A stretch of DNA of 64,000 nt, from NCBI GenBank assembly GCA_045561735.1, contig JBJKXC010000031.1, positions 1 through 64,000 of the forward strand. Direction: 5' to 3'. The stretch is from UBA3537 sp045561735. Lineage in GTDB: Bacteria > Bacteroidota > Bacteroidia > Flavobacteriales > Flavobacteriaceae. The position numbers and the translations under genes were made by a program. The notes beneath the pieces are model-generated. The model was not told where the DNA came from, made no database searches, and saw only the letters and a list, made by a program, of their open reading frames with translations. Shown here piece by piece: positions 51,098 to 59,903 of the stretch (position 1 is its first letter; every line of letters starts with the position of its first letter).

Positions 51098-52399
51098 CTA
51101 GTCTTTACAAGACTTGAAAGGGCGGTAATTGTTTCCTGTATAGACTTGGCGGGGGCGACCAATGGGTTCTTTTCGCAATCGCATTTCGCGCCAATGACCA
51201 ATCCACCCAGGTAAACGTCCCAAGGCAAACATGACTGTGAACATATCCACAGGAATTCCCATAGCACGGTAAATAATACCAGAATAAAAATCGACATTCG
51301 GATACAGTTTGCGGTCGACAAAATAAGGATCGGAGAGCGCTTCTTTTTCAAGCGCTTTTGCAATTTCTAAAATGGGATCATCCACCCCTAAGTCATTTAG
51401 AACTTCATCTGCTGCTACTTTTATAATTTTAGCGCGAGGATCAAAGTTTTTATACACTCTGTGACCAAAGCCCATCAATCTAAAAGGGTCGCTTTTATCT
51501 TTAGCTTTAGCCATGTATTTTTTAGTGTCTCCTCCATCTTCTTTGATAGATTCTAACATTTCTAGAACGGCTTGATTAGCGCCTCCATGTAAGGGACCCC
51601 ATAAGGCAGAAATACCTGACGATATAGAAGCAAAGAGGCCTGCATGTGAAGAACCAACAATACGAACCGTAGAGGTTGAACAATTTTGCTCATGATCTGC
51701 ATGTAAAATAAGAAGTTTATTCAAGGCTTTTACAACGACAGGGTTTTCAACATAATCTTTATTTGGTTTCTTAAACATCATTTTTAGGATGTTTTCAACG
51801 TAGCCTAGGTTATTATCTCCGTATTCTAATGGCAATCCATATTTTTTTCTGTAAGTCCATGTCACCAAAACGGGAATTTTACCCAAAACCTTTACAATGT
51901 TATCGTACAAAGCCTGTTTGCTTCGCTCATAATTAATGTTATTAATTTGATCCTTGGAGGGGTTAAAAGCGGTTAAGGCACTTGTTAAAGAAGATAGAAT
52001 GCCCATTGGGTGGGCCGCTTTTGGAAAAGCATCTAAAATTTTACGAATATCGTCGTCAACAATAGAGCTTTCTTTGATATCTTCATGAAACTTATTCAGT
52101 TCTTCTAAAGTTGGAAGTTCACCAAAAATAAGCAAAAAGGCTACCTCTAAAAAATCGGCCTTTTCGGCCAGTTCTTCAATTGAATAGCCACGGTATCTCA
52201 AAACGCCTTTTTCTCCGTCTAAAAACGTAATACCACTCTGACATGAGCCAGTATTTTTAAAACCTGGATCTATTGTAATAATACCGCCGGTAGCAGCTCT
52301 AAGAGTGCTTATGTTGATTGCTTTTTCTTGTTCCGTTCCTTGGATAATAGGAAAGTCGAAAGTTTCACCATTGATTTTTAAAGATGCTTTTTCTGACAT
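51098..52399 (-). CDS. gltA: Citrate synthase
   Basis: A 433-residue type II citrate synthase that condenses acetyl-CoA and oxaloacetate. Catalytic segments: ILHADHEQNCSTSTVR with the first His, SALWGPLHGGANQAV with the second, GFGHRVYKNFDPRA, and VDFYSGIIYRAMGIP with the catalytic Asp. Its length fits the hexameric bacterial form. It has a full TTG/TAnnTTTG promoter and lies behind the enolase terminator. Confidence 0.97.
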   Translation of the reverse strand: MSEKASLKINGETFDFPIIQGTEQEKAINISTLRAATGGIITIDPGFKNTGSCQSGITFLDGEKGVLRYRGYSIEELAEKADFLEVAFLLIFGELPTLEELNKFHEDIKESSIVDDDIRKILDAFPKAAHPMGILSSLTSALTAFNPSKDQINNINYERSKQALYDNIVKVLGKIPVLVTWTYRKKYGLPLEYGDNNLGYVENILKMMFKKPNKDYVENPVVVKALNKLLILHADHEQNCSTSTVRIVGSSHAGLFASISSGISALWGPLHGGANQAVLEMLESIKEDGGDTKKYMAKAKDKSDPFRLMGFGHRVYKNFDPRAKIIKVAADEVLNDLGVDDPILEIAKALEKEALSDPYFVDRKLYPNVDFYSGIIYRAMGIPVDMFTVMFALGRLPGWIGHWREMRLRKEPIGRPRQVYTGNNYRPFKSCKD

Positions 52400-52432
52400 T
52401 TGATCTAATAACTTGATGTAGATTTAAGAATA

Positions 52433-52463
52433 CAAATGTAGTAAAATGCCTTGGTTTTATCAA
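52433..52463 (-). promoter_or_regulatory. Flavobacterial promoter of gltA
   Basis: On the minus strand TTG (52463-52461), a 20-base spacer and TACATTTG (52440-52433) form a full match to the flavobacterial promoter. The gltA start follows 33 bases later. Confidence 0.65.
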
Positions 52464-52497
52464 TTAGAAAACCAGTTTATTGCCGTTGTGAAATAAA

Positions 52498-52525
52498 AAT
52501 AGTACCATGTTCGCATGACACTATT
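52498..52525 (-). terminator. Terminator of eno
   Basis: On the minus strand AATAGT-GT-CATG and CATG-GT-ACTATT pair through 12 positions (two G-U) around a CGAA loop, followed by a T-rich tail. It is 25 bases downstream of the eno stop and just upstream of the gltA promoter. Confidence 0.7.
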
Positions 52526-52550
52526 ATAAAAAAGGAATTCTTAGAGGCGT

Positions 52551-53840
52551 TTAATTTATCTTAAAAGCATTGTTTTGAGGATAATAGGCCTCTCCCTTCA
52601 AAGCTTCCTCAATGCGCAGCAATTGGTTGTATTTGGCCATACGGTCACTTCTAGAAGCTGAACCTGTTTTGATTTGTCCAGTGCTTAAAGCGACGGCTAA
52701 ATCCGCAATAGTATTGTCTTCTGTTTCTCCAGAGCGATGCGACATCACCGAGGTATAACCCGCTTCATGGGCCATATTAACAGCCGCAATTGTTTCTGTC
52801 AAAGTCCCTATTTGATTGACTTTAACTAAAATCGAATTGGCAATGTTGTTTTTAATACCTTTTGAGAGCCGCTCAACATTGGTCACAAATAAATCATCCC
52901 CTACAAGTTGAACTTTATCTCCAATCTTTTCTGTCAAATATTTCCAGCCATCCCAGTCGTTTTCATCCATGCCATCTTCAATGGAAATAATAGGATATTT
53001 TTCAGCTAGTTCGGCTAAATAATCTGCTTGCTCTTGACTGGTTCTCACTTTTCCTGAGGGCCCTTCAAATTTTGAATAGTCGTATTTGCCATCCACATAA
53101 AATTCTGCAGAGGCACAATCCAAGGCAATCATTACCTCATCACCCAGCGAATATCCAGCATTTTTTACGGCTATTGCAATGGTATCAAGTGCATCTTCTG
53201 TTCCGTCGAGCGTGGGTGCAAAACCACCCTCATCTCCAACAGCAGTACTCAAGTTTCGGTTGTGTAAAACTTTTTTAAGGTTGTGAAAAATTTCAGTACC
53301 CATTTGCATGGCGTGGGTGAAATTTTTGGCTTTCACGGGCATGACCATAAATTCCTGAAAGGCAATGGGTGCATCACTGTGCGATCCACCATTAATAATA
53401 TTCATCATGGGTACCGGCAATGTTTTGGCGTTTTCTCCTCCGATATATTCGTATAGTGAAGTTTTGGAGGCAGCAGCGGCGGCTTTGGCTACAGCTAAAG
53501 ACACGCCTAAAATAGCGTTGGCACCAAGTTTTGATTTGTTGGGAGTACCGTCTAAATCAATCATGGTCTTATCGATGAGTTCTTGTTCAAATACCGAAAG
53601 GCCTTGCAGTGCATCGGCAAGAACAGCATTGACATTTGCAACCGCTTGTGAAACTCCCTTACCCATGTAAGCAGCACCGCCATCGCGAAGCTCAACGGCT
53701 TCGTGTTCTCCAGTAGAGGCTCCTGATGGGACCGCAGCACGTCCAAAAAAACCATTGTCGGTAGTAACATCTACTTCAACGGTGGGGTTGCCTCTTGAAT
53801 CTAAAATTTGTCTGGCATGAATTTTCGCAATGGTGCTCAT
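52551..53840 (-). CDS. eno: Enolase
   Basis: A 429-residue glycolytic enzyme converting 2-phosphoglycerate to phosphoenolpyruvate. It shows ILDSRGNPTVEVDV, PSGASTGEHEAVELRDG, the metal ligands in ALDCASAEF and SIEDGMDENDWDGW, VGDDLFVTN, the catalytic Lys in ILVKVNQIGTLTE and SHRSGETEDNTIADL. Length and order of motifs are standard. It lies between carA and gltA on the minus strand. Confidence 0.98.
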   Translation of the reverse strand: MSTIAKIHARQILDSRGNPTVEVDVTTDNGFFGRAAVPSGASTGEHEAVELRDGGAAYMGKGVSQAVANVNAVLADALQGLSVFEQELIDKTMIDLDGTPNKSKLGANAILGVSLAVAKAAAAASKTSLYEYIGGENAKTLPVPMMNIINGGSHSDAPIAFQEFMVMPVKAKNFTHAMQMGTEIFHNLKKVLHNRNLSTAVGDEGGFAPTLDGTEDALDTIAIAVKNAGYSLGDEVMIALDCASAEFYVDGKYDYSKFEGPSGKVRTSQEQADYLAELAEKYPIISIEDGMDENDWDGWKYLTEKIGDKVQLVGDDLFVTNVERLSKGIKNNIANSILVKVNQIGTLTETIAAVNMAHEAGYTSVMSHRSGETEDNTIADLAVALSTGQIKTGSASRSDRMAKYNQLLRIEEALKGEAYYPQNNAFKIN

Positions 53841-53978
53841 AAAATATCTTTTGTATGATTAACGCTGTAAAAATACAAAAATGAAACCTTATGACGTATT
53901 ATTAAATTGTGAAATGGTCGTTATTAACTACAACGTTTTCGTGTCAAACTTGAGTAAAAAGGAATTTAAAATCGTTTT

Positions 53979-55076
53979 TTATTTCAAAAGCGCGATGAAC
54001 TCATCGAATAGATATGACGAGTCATGTGGTCCAGGACTGGCCTCAGGATGGTACTGAACAGAAAAACATTTTTTATTTTTTACGGCCAAACCTGCAACGG
54101 TATTGTCGTTGAGGTGCAAATGGGTAATTTCAAGATCGGGATGGGACTCTGCCTCCTCTCTTTGGACCGCAAATCCATGATTTTGTGAGGTGATTTCACC
54201 TTTTCCTGTTTTTAAATTCTTAACAGGATGGTTGATGCCGCGATGGCCATTGTGCATTTTATAGGTAGAAACTCCGTTTGCCAAGGCGATGACTTGATGC
54301 CCTAGACATATTCCAAAAAGCGGTAAATTTTTCTCAATAACAGTTTTGGCAAGCGCTTGTGCTTCTGAAAGAGGTTCTGGATCTCCAGGTCCGTTTGAAA
54401 GAAAATAGCCATCCGGATTCCAAGCGCTCAAATCTTCAAAAGTAGCATCAAAAGGGAATACTTTTATATAGGCGTCACGTTTTGCAAAATTTCTCAATAT
54501 ATTTTTCTTAATCCCAATGTCTAAAGCTGCAATTTTATAGCTTGCATTTTCGTTACCAAAATAGTAAGGTTCTTTGGTTGAAACTTTAGAAGCCAATTCT
54601 AATCCTTCCATATTGGGCACTTCCGAAAGCTGTTGTTTTAATCCCTCTATGTTATCGATCTCAGTAGATATCACGGCATTCATAGCACCATTTTCGCGAA
54701 TGTAACTGACCAAAGCTCTTGTATCTACATCAGAAATAGCGAAAAGATCATTGGCCTCAAAAAAATCTAAAAGACTGCCATTTGAATCGATGCGCGAGTA
54801 ATCATAACTAAAGTTTTTACAAATTAAGCCTGCAATCTTAATGCTGTCTGATTCCACTTCTGAAGCATTGACGCCGTAGTTGCCAATATGAACATTTGCA
54901 GTGACCATTAATTGACCAAAATAGGAGGGATCCGTGAAAATTTCTTGATAGCCCGTCATTCCCGTATTGAAGCAAACTTCTCCAAAAGCAGTCCCTTCTT
55001 TTCCAATTGCTTTACCATAAAAGATAGTACCATCAGCGAGCAGAAGAATGGCTTTTTTTCTTGATTTATATTTCAT
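53979..55076 (-). CDS. carA: Carbamoyl-phosphate synthase small subunit
   Basis: A 365-residue glutamine amidotransferase subunit supplying ammonia for carbamoyl phosphate in arginine and pyrimidine synthesis. The N-terminal CPSase domain starts LLLADGTIFYGKAIG and has VCFNTGMTGYQEIFTDPSY. The class I amidotransferase domain has SNGPGDPEPL, the nucleophile in LFGICLGHQV, and the His/Glu pair in QYHPEASPGP. The large subunit carB is not in the window. It follows the ribosomal-operon terminator. Confidence 0.97.
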   Translation of the reverse strand: MKYKSRKKAILLLADGTIFYGKAIGKEGTAFGEVCFNTGMTGYQEIFTDPSYFGQLMVTANVHIGNYGVNASEVESDSIKIAGLICKNFSYDYSRIDSNGSLLDFFEANDLFAISDVDTRALVSYIRENGAMNAVISTEIDNIEGLKQQLSEVPNMEGLELASKVSTKEPYYFGNENASYKIAALDIGIKKNILRNFAKRDAYIKVFPFDATFEDLSAWNPDGYFLSNGPGDPEPLSEAQALAKTVIEKNLPLFGICLGHQVIALANGVSTYKMHNGHRGINHPVKNLKTGKGEITSQNHGFAVQREEAESHPDLEITHLHLNDNTVAGLAVKNKKCFSVQYHPEASPGPHDSSYLFDEFIALLK

Positions 55077-55111
55077 AATTATCGGAAGGTTGTGAGTTTA
55101 ACAAAATTGCA

Positions 55112-55145
55112 CAAAAAAAAGGATAAACTAAAAAAGTTTATCCTT
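55112..55145 (-). terminator. Terminator of the ribosomal protein operon
   Basis: AAGGATAAACT and AGTTTATCCTT are perfect 11-base inverted repeats, followed on the minus strand by eight T residues. It lies 25 bases beyond rplQ, ending the S10/spc/alpha-type operon. Confidence 0.88.
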
Positions 55146-55169
55146 ATTATTTTAAATGATTATTAACAT

Positions 55170-55637
55170 TTATTCTTCTTCTTCAGAAACTGTTGGTGTA
55201 ACAGCAGCCGCTTTGGGTTTTCCACCGCGTCGGCTTCTTCGTGTTGTCTTCTTTTTGGGCTTATCAGCATTATAAATCTCATTGTAATCAACCAATTCGA
55301 TCATGGCCATATCGGCGTTATCGCCAAGGCGATTTCCCAATTTAATGATTCTTGTATAACCGCCTGGACGGTCGCCCACTTTAACAGCTACATCTCTGAA
55401 AAGCATCGCAACGGCCTCTTTTTGACGCAATCGACTGAAAACTATACGACGGTTATGTGTACTGTCTTCTTTAGATTTTGTTACAAGCGGCTCTATAAAT
55501 TGCTTTAAGGCTTTCGCCTTGGCAACGGTGGTGTTAATGCGCTTGTGCTCAATTAGAGAGCAAGCCATGTTTGCCAACATCGATTTCCGGTGCGCAGTTT
55601 TTCTTCCTAAATGATTGATTTTCTTTCCGTGTCTCAT
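55170..55637 (-). CDS. rplQ: 50S ribosomal protein L17
   Basis: A 155-residue L17 with the conserved MRHGKKINHLGRKTAHRKSML start and the RINTTVAKAKALKQFIEPLV region. A 35-residue C-terminal extension is basic (KKKTTRRSRRGGK) and then acidic (SEEEE), a lineage-type tail absent from E. coli L17. It is the last gene of the ribosomal operon, downstream of rpoA. Confidence 0.97.
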   Translation of the reverse strand: MRHGKKINHLGRKTAHRKSMLANMACSLIEHKRINTTVAKAKALKQFIEPLVTKSKEDSTHNRRIVFSRLRQKEAVAMLFRDVAVKVGDRPGGYTRIIKLGNRLGDNADMAMIELVDYNEIYNADKPKKKTTRRSRRGGKPKAAAVTPTVSEEEE

Positions 55638-55702
55638 TGTGTTTATTATTAACCATCATCTTGCTTCAACCCACAAAAAAATGGGGCGCAAAATATGATG
55701 TG

Positions 55703-56695
55703 TTACTCTTTATCTAATTTATATTTACTGAGGTCCATTCCAAAACTAAGGCCTTTAATGTTTACCAATTCTTCAAGTTCGGTAAGCGATTTTTTTCCAA
55801 AGTTTCTAAACTTCATTAAATCATTTTTATTAAATGAAACTAAATCACCTAAAGTATCTACTTCTGCTGCTTTCAAACAATTCAAGGCGCGAACAGAAAG
55901 GTCCATGTCTATGAGTTTTGTTTTCAATAACTGTCGCATGTGCAAAGATTCCTCATCATAGGTTTCTGTTTGTGCAATCTCATCCGCTTCTAAAGTGATG
56001 CGCTCATCAGAAAACAACATAAAGTGGTGAATGAGAATTTTAGCAGCCTGGGTCAAGGCATCTTGTGGGTTTATGGAACCATCCGTAATAATTTCAAAAA
56101 CAAGTTTTTCGTAATCTGTTTTTTGTTCAACACGGAAATTCTCAACACTGTATTTTACGTTTTTTATAGGCGTATAAATAGAGTCCGTAAAAATAGTTCC
56201 AAGTGCTGCAGATGCTTTTTTATTTTCCTCAGCAGGAACATAACCTCTTCCTTTTTCAATGGTAATTTCCATTGAAAAGTCCATTTTGGGATCTAAGTTA
56301 CATATGACAAGATCTGTATTTAAAATTTGAAATCCTGAGATGAACTTTTGAAAGTCCCCAGCAGTGATTTTATCTTGTCCTGAAATGGAAATCGAAACAG
56401 ATTCGTTGTCAATTTCTTCAATCTGACGCTTGAACCGAATTTGTTTTAAATTTAAAATAATCTCTGTAACATCTTCAACGACTCCAGTAATGGTAGAAAA
56501 TTCGTGTTCTACACCTTCAATTCTAACGGAAGTAATTGCAAATCCTTCTAAAGAGGATAGTAACACTCTTCTTAGTGCATTACCAACGGTTAAACCGTAA
56601 CCTGGTTCTAGGGGTCTGAATTCGAATTTACCGTCATAATCGGTAGAATCTATCATGATGACTTTGTCGGGCTTCTGAAAATTTAAAATTGCCAT
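55703..56695 (-). CDS. rpoA: DNA-directed RNA polymerase subunit alpha
   Basis: A 330-residue alpha subunit. The N-terminal assembly domain includes FRPLEPGYGLTVGNALRRVLLSSLEG. The C-terminal domain has LDMDLSVRALNCLKAAEVDTLGDLV (as DMDLSVRALNC...) and FRNFGKKSLTELEELV, the helix-hairpin-helix that contacts DNA upstream elements and activators. It sits between rpsD and rplQ as in most bacteria. Confidence 0.98.
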   Translation of the reverse strand: MAILNFQKPDKVIMIDSTDYDGKFEFRPLEPGYGLTVGNALRRVLLSSLEGFAITSVRIEGVEHEFSTITGVVEDVTEIILNLKQIRFKRQIEEIDNESVSISISGQDKITAGDFQKFISGFQILNTDLVICNLDPKMDFSMEITIEKGRGYVPAEENKKASAALGTIFTDSIYTPIKNVKYSVENFRVEQKTDYEKLVFEIITDGSINPQDALTQAAKILIHHFMLFSDERITLEADEIAQTETYDEESLHMRQLLKTKLIDMDLSVRALNCLKAAEVDTLGDLVSFNKNDLMKFRNFGKKSLTELEELVNIKGLSFGMDLSKYKLDKE

Positions 56696-56716
56696 ATTGG
56701 TTTGTGTTTCAGTTAG

Positions 56717-57322
56717 TTATTTAGAGTATAATTCAACAATGAATTGCTCATTTATTTTTTCTGGAATCTGAATTCTTGCAGGGACTGATACAAAGGTTCC
56801 AGACTTTGTGTCGTTATTAAAAGTAATCCACTCATAAATAGCAGATGAATTTGCTAAAGAGGCATTGATAGCTTCTAAAGATTTTGATTTTTCACGTACA
56901 GCTACAACATCACCTGCCTTAACAGAATAAGACGGAATGTTGGTTAATTTGCCATTTACGGTAATGTGCCGGTGTGAAACCAGTTGTCTGGCGCCACTTC
57001 GCGATGGAGAAAGTCCCATTCTATAAACAACGTTGTCTAAACGAGATTCACAAAGCTGGAGTAAAACCTCACCGGTGATACCGTCAGCAGCAGTTGCTTT
57101 CTTAAATAAGTTTCTAAATTGACGCTCAAGAATACCATAGGTATACTTGGCTTTTTGCTTTTCCATAAGTTGGATTGCATATTCAGATTTTTTACCACGG
57201 CGACGGTTGTTACCGTGTTGCCCTGGAGGATAATTTCTTTTTTCAAAAGACTTATCTTCTCCAAATATAGGCTCGCCAAATTTTCTAGCGATTTTTGTTT
57301 TAGGACCAGTATATCTTGCCAT
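56717..57322 (-). CDS. rpsD: 30S ribosomal protein S4
   Basis: A 201-residue primary rRNA-binding protein. The N-terminus ARYTGPKTKIARKFGEPIFG and the S4 RNA-binding domain RLDNVVYRMGLSPSRSGARQLVSHRHITVNG are clear. It lacks the N-terminal zinc cysteines found in some S4 proteins. The 98-base gap to rpsK upstream is the largest within this part of the operon and has inverted repeats that may form a regulatory leader. Confidence 0.98.
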   Translation of the reverse strand: MARYTGPKTKIARKFGEPIFGEDKSFEKRNYPPGQHGNNRRRGKKSEYAIQLMEKQKAKYTYGILERQFRNLFKKATAADGITGEVLLQLCESRLDNVVYRMGLSPSRSGARQLVSHRHITVNGKLTNIPSYSVKAGDVVAVREKSKSLEAINASLANSSAIYEWITFNNDTKSGTFVSVPARIQIPEKINEQFIVELYSK

Positions 57323-57337
57323 TTGTTATGTTTTTTT

Positions 57338-57395
57338 GAGAGCCATTGAGAATTAAGGTCTTAATCTTATCCTTCGCCAATGGTTTAAATCTCTC
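57338..57395 (-). promoter_or_regulatory. Structured leader before rpsD (candidate S4 binding site)
   Basis: On the minus strand GAGAG (57395-57391) and CCATTG (57383-57378) pair with CAATGG (57348-57343) and CTCTC (57342-57338). An inner perfect hairpin ATTAAG-AC-CTTAAT occupies 57365-57352. S4 controls its own synthesis in E. coli and Bacillus through structured mRNA leaders. A similar role is inferred from location only. Confidence 0.4.
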
Positions 57396-57420
57396 TATTA
57401 TACTTTTAATTTAGTTGTTA

Positions 57421-57804
57421 TTAAACTCTTCGTCTTTTGGGAGGTCTACACCCATTGTGTGGCGTTGGAGTTACATCAATAATCTCTGTAACTTCAATAC
57501 CACCGTTGTGAATACTTCGGATGGCAGATTCTCTACCATTACCAGGACCTTTCACATAAACTTTTACTTTTCTTAATCCAGCTTCTTTGGCTGTTTCAAC
57601 CGCATCTTCAGCCGCCAATTGAGCCGCATAAGGCGTGTTCTTCTTGGAGCCTCTAAAACCCATTTTTCCCGCGGAAGACCATGATATCACATCTCCTTTT
57701 TTATTGGTTAAAGAAATAATGATATTATTGAAAGAAGCAGTAATGTGGGCCTCTCCTGTTGAGTCTACAATAACTTTTCTTTTTTTAGTACTTGACTTTG
57801 CCAT
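57421..57804 (-). CDS. rpsK: 30S ribosomal protein S11
   Basis: A 127-residue S11 with the signature AHITASFNNIIISLTNKKGDVISWSS-type N-terminal half (split over residues 19-44), KMGFRGSKKNTPYAAQ and the C-terminal DVTPTPHNGCRPPKRRRV. It lies in the 16S platform near S18/S6. It follows rpsM by 11 bases. Confidence 0.98.
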   Translation of the reverse strand: MAKSSTKKRKVIVDSTGEAHITASFNNIIISLTNKKGDVISWSSAGKMGFRGSKKNTPYAAQLAAEDAVETAKEAGLRKVKVYVKGPGNGRESAIRSIHNGGIEVTEIIDVTPTPHNGCRPPKRRRV

Positions 57805-57815
57805 ATGACCAATTA

Positions 57816-58190
57816 TTATTTAGTTACTTTTTTCTTATTCGCAACTGTTTTTCGTTTTCCTTTTCTTGTTCTGGAATTGTTTTTGGTACGCTGTCCACGA
57901 AGTGGCAATCCAGAACGGTGACGGATACCTCTGTAACAGCCTATATCCATCAAACGCTTGATGTTGAGTTGTGTTTCTGAACGAAGCTCTCCTTCAATAG
58001 TATAACTACCAACTGCAGCACGAATATTTCCGATTTCCTCATCTGTCCAATCGGACACTTTTGTGCTTTCGTTCACCTTTGCCGTTGATAAAATTTCTTT
58101 TGCACGGCTGCGTCCAATTCCATAGATGTAGGTCAATGAAATGACGCCTCTTTTTTGTTTTGGGATGTCTACCCCCGCAATTCTAGCCAT
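57816..58190 (-). CDS. rpsM: 30S ribosomal protein S13
   Basis: A 124-residue S13 with ARIAGVDIPKQKRGVISLTY, the helix-two-turn-helix region, and the C-terminal RHRSGLPLRGQRTKNNSRTRKG tail that contacts tRNA. It follows rpmJ directly and precedes rpsK, the standard order. Confidence 0.98.
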   Translation of the reverse strand: MARIAGVDIPKQKRGVISLTYIYGIGRSRAKEILSTAKVNESTKVSDWTDEEIGNIRAAVGSYTIEGELRSETQLNIKRLMDIGCYRGIRHRSGLPLRGQRTKNNSRTRKGKRKTVANKKKVTK

Positions 58191-58192
58191 AA

Positions 58193-58309
58193 TTATCCTT
58201 GTCTTTGTTTGAATCTAGGATTCTTTTTGTTAATGACATAAAGTCTACCTTTTCTTCGTACGATTTTACAATCAGTACTTCTTTTTTTAATGGATGCTCT
58301 TACTTTCAT
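58193..58309 (-). CDS. rpmJ: 50S ribosomal protein L36, zinc-free type
   Basis: A 38-residue frame with start MKVRASIKKRSTDCKIV and end NPRFKQRQG, the full L36 length. Only one of the four usual zinc ligands (Cys14) remains; positions equivalent to Cys11, Cys27 and His33 are other residues. It is therefore the metal-free form of L36. It lies between infA and rpsM with 12 and 2 base gaps. Confidence 0.97.
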   Translation of the reverse strand: MKVRASIKKRSTDCKIVRRKGRLYVINKKNPRFKQRQG

Positions 58310-58321
58310 CTTAGTTACTTT

Positions 58322-58537
58322 TTAGTATCTATACGTTATTCTTGCCTTCGATAAATCGTAAGGACTCATTTCTAATTTTACCTTATCTCCTGGCAAGAGT
58401 TTAATGTAATGCATGCGCATTTTACCAGAAATATGGGCCGTTACAATGTGACCATTTTCTAACTCCACTCGAAACATCGCATTTGAGAGTGCTTCAATTA
58501 TAGATCCATCTTGTTCTATTGCGGGTTGTTTTGCCAT
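58322..58537 (-). CDS. infA: Translation initiation factor IF-1
   Basis: A 71-residue OB-fold protein with KQPAIEQDGSIIEALSNAMFRVEL and HISGKMRMHYIKLLPGDKV, matching IF-1 over its full length. IF-1 binds the 30S A site during initiation. It lies three bases after secY and just before rpmJ, as in many bacteria. Confidence 0.98.
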   Translation of the reverse strand: MAKQPAIEQDGSIIEALSNAMFRVELENGHIVTAHISGKMRMHYIKLLPGDKVKLEMSPYDLSKARITYRY

Positions 58538-58540
58538 AGT

Positions 58541-59893
58541 TTATGCTAATTTTCTGTTTTTACCGGTCTTCATAAGACCATCATAATGTTTGTTTAAGAG
58601 GTAGGAGTTGATTTGTTGCATGGTGTCTATTGCAACGCCCACCATAATTAATAAGGAAGTGCCACCAAAAAATAATGCCCACCCCATTTGAATGTCCATA
58701 ATTTGAACAATGATTGCTGGGAAAACCGCAATCAGTGCTAAAAAAACTGAGCCTGGCAAGGTAATTTGAGACATAATTTTATCTAGGTATTCGGAAGTTT
58801 CAGTCCCTGGACGAATACCTGGTATAAAACCACCGCTGCGCTTTAAATCATCTGCCATTTTATTGGTAGGAACTGTAATGGCTGTATAAAAGTAAGTGAA
58901 TACAATAATTAGCAATCCAAAGACAATATTATACCATAATCCGAACATGCTGTTACCACCAAAATTGGCAACCAACCATTGACCAACAGATGAGTCTTTT
59001 AAAATATCTAAGCCTCCTATGAGTCCAGGTACAAACATAATGGCTTGTGCAAAAATGATAGGCATCACACCAGAAGCATTGAGTTTCAATGGAATGTATT
59101 GTCTTGATCCCATGATGTTTTTCTCATAACTTCCAGAAGCGGTTCGTCTTGCGTATTGTACTGCGATTCTCCTTACGGCCATAACCAACAATACAGATGC
59201 CAAAATAATAGCAAACCATATAACAATTTCTATTAAAATTTTGATAAGCCCTCCTTGAGATTGATTTACAGCGGAATCAAATTCTTGTGCAAAAGACAAT
59301 GGCATGGTAGCAATAATACCGACCATAATTAGTAATGAAATTCCATTTCCAACGCCTTTGTCTGTGATTTTTTCTCCTAACCACATGGCAAAAATACATC
59401 CGGTTACTAGAATTATTACAGAAGAGAAATAAAATACTCCACTTTGACCAAGCATAAAAGCTTGAGTTCCGCCCATTAGGGCTGGTAAGCTTGCTAAGTA
59501 GGCTGGCGCCTGAACCAAACAAATACCAATGGTCAACCAACGTGTGATTTGAGTTATTTTCTTTTGTCCGCTTGCGCCTTCTTTTTGAAGTTTTTGAAGG
59601 TAGGGAATCGCAATTCCCATCAATTGAACTACAATCGAAGCAGAAATATAAGGCATGATTCCAAGTGCAAAAACAGAAGCTTTAGCAAAAGCACCACCTG
59701 TAAAAGCATTTAAAAGTCCAAGTAAGCCAGAGTCTGTGTTAGACGCCAATGACCCCAGCTGAGACGCATCGATTCCAGGCAATACAACTTGAGCTCCAAA
59801 ACGATACACCAACAACAGTCCCAAGGTCAACATAATTCTGTCCTTGAGTTCTGTGATTTTCCAAACGTTTTTTAAAGTCTCTATAAATTTCAT
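58541..59893 (-). CDS. secY: Protein translocase subunit SecY
   Basis: A 450-residue channel protein with ten membrane helices. Recognisable parts are the N-terminal KDRIMLTLGLLLVYRFGA, the plug-region GGAFAKASVFALGIMPYISASI, and GGFIPGIRPGTETSEYLD in the cytosolic loop with the conserved Arg. The ATG at 59893 gives MKFIETLKNVW. A TTG two codons earlier was not chosen. It forms the SecYEG pore and follows rplO by ten bases. Confidence 0.97.
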   Translation of the reverse strand: MKFIETLKNVWKITELKDRIMLTLGLLLVYRFGAQVVLPGIDASQLGSLASNTDSGLLGLLNAFTGGAFAKASVFALGIMPYISASIVVQLMGIAIPYLQKLQKEGASGQKKITQITRWLTIGICLVQAPAYLASLPALMGGTQAFMLGQSGVFYFSSVIILVTGCIFAMWLGEKITDKGVGNGISLLIMVGIIATMPLSFAQEFDSAVNQSQGGLIKILIEIVIWFAIILASVLLVMAVRRIAVQYARRTASGSYEKNIMGSRQYIPLKLNASGVMPIIFAQAIMFVPGLIGGLDILKDSSVGQWLVANFGGNSMFGLWYNIVFGLLIIVFTYFYTAITVPTNKMADDLKRSGGFIPGIRPGTETSEYLDKIMSQITLPGSVFLALIAVFPAIIVQIMDIQMGWALFFGGTSLLIMVGVAIDTMQQINSYLLNKHYDGLMKTGKNRKLA

Positions 59894-59903
59894 TCTCAAA
59901 TAT

